A stretch of 5,829 bases of DNA from assembly GCA_937928335.1 (NCBI GenBank), contig CALFWN010000013.1:1-5829 (forward strand), read 5' to 3'. The position numbers were made by a program, and so were the translations under genes. The DNA comes from an uncultured Litoreibacter sp. GTDB lineage: Bacteria; Pseudomonadota; Alphaproteobacteria; Rhodobacterales; Rhodobacteraceae. This document shows, one piece after another, positions 5,573-5,829 of this stretch (the first letter of the stretch is position 1; each line of letters begins with the position of its first letter). Under the pieces are notes generated by a model that saw only the letters and a program-made list of their open reading frames with translations, was not told the DNA's origin and searched no databases.

Positions 5573-5640
5573 CCAACTTGTAATTTTTCGGCAGCGCAGC
5601 GAATGTCAGCTAGCGCAGGATTGATCGGATATCGTCGAGA

Positions 5641-5829
5641 ATGAGACAGGTTTTCTATGGCATCATTGCGCTCGTTGTCGCATCCCCTGCCTTTGCGGAA
5701 GTCTGCGACAAGCTACGCCCAGGCTGGGACCCCGACAGTGGCCATATCAATCAGTTGGAGGAACTTTACTTCTTCTTCATCTCTCCATTGGGAGCCGGCC
5801 TGTTACTGCTGATCGCGGCTACGCTTTAC
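5641..5829 (+). CDS. Exported or membrane protein of unknown function, cut by the right edge
   Basis: The first 63 codons of an open frame. Residues 1-19 (MRQVFYGIIALVVASPAFA) are a typical Sec signal peptide with cleavage at AFA|EV. A short extracytoplasmic stretch, EVCDKLRPGWDPDSG, contains one Cys. A hydrophobic helix, FFFISPLGAGLLLLIAATLY, begins at about 44 and runs to the window edge, so the mature protein is probably a small membrane-anchored protein with its N-terminus in the periplasm. ATG at 5641 is the only start that gives a clean signal peptide; an in-frame stop (TAG, 5611) lies shortly upstream. The ribosome binding site is poor: only GAGA directly abuts the ATG. I do not recognise the family and cannot judge its full length. 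Confidence 0.68.
   Translation, partial: MRQVFYGIIALVVASPAFAEVCDKLRPGWDPDSGHINQLEELYFFFISPLGAGLLLLIAATLY

Overview
The window looks like chromosomal DNA of an alphaproteobacterium, most likely a member of the Rhodobacteraceae (roseobacter group). The base composition is GC-rich and the codons are GC3-rich. The gene order (transketolase diverging from a coiled-coil gene plus zapA, with a gap gene nearby) and the protein sequences fit that family. I cannot name a genus from the sequence alone.

Layout. Positions 1-1717 (minus strand) hold most of tkt, transketolase. It starts at a GTG with a good ribosome binding site and runs off the left edge. A 219-bp divergent spacer follows, with a candidate promoter in each direction. 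On the plus strand come a coiled-coil gene (1937-2416) and zapA (2420-2803), three bases apart. This is the layout of the zauP-zapA pair that organises the Z-ring in Caulobacter. Next is a 154-bp spacer with a short hairpin and a heat-shock-sigma-like promoter, then an exported fasciclin-domain protein (2958-3509). An 11-bp perfect hairpin separates it from a Tat-exported methionine sulfoxide reductase B (3588-4061). A 201-bp regulatory region carries two exact 12-bp copies of an operator-like near-palindrome 52 bp apart, with another inverted repeat between them. It leads into gap (4263-5261). A 47-residue membrane microprotein gene (5283-5426) follows 21 bp after gap. A 214-bp spacer with two back-to-back hairpins precedes the start of a secreted or membrane protein gene (5641 onward) cut by the right edge.

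How the genes fit together. tkt and gap both act on triose and pentose phosphates (Calvin cycle, pentose phosphate pathway, gluconeogenesis). The gap product lacks the residues that usually make GAPDH NAD-specific, which points to an NADP(H)-using enzyme. The paired operator-like sites are the kind of element through which a LacI-family central-carbon regulator could act. ZauP-like protein and ZapA form a cell-division module. The fasciclin protein and the MsrB are both predicted to leave the cytoplasm and may form a small envelope stress unit. No mobile element, CRISPR array, tRNA or rRNA was seen. The window is mainly core genome, and the less-described items are the regulatory repeats, the microprotein and the unusual residues in Gap and MsrB.
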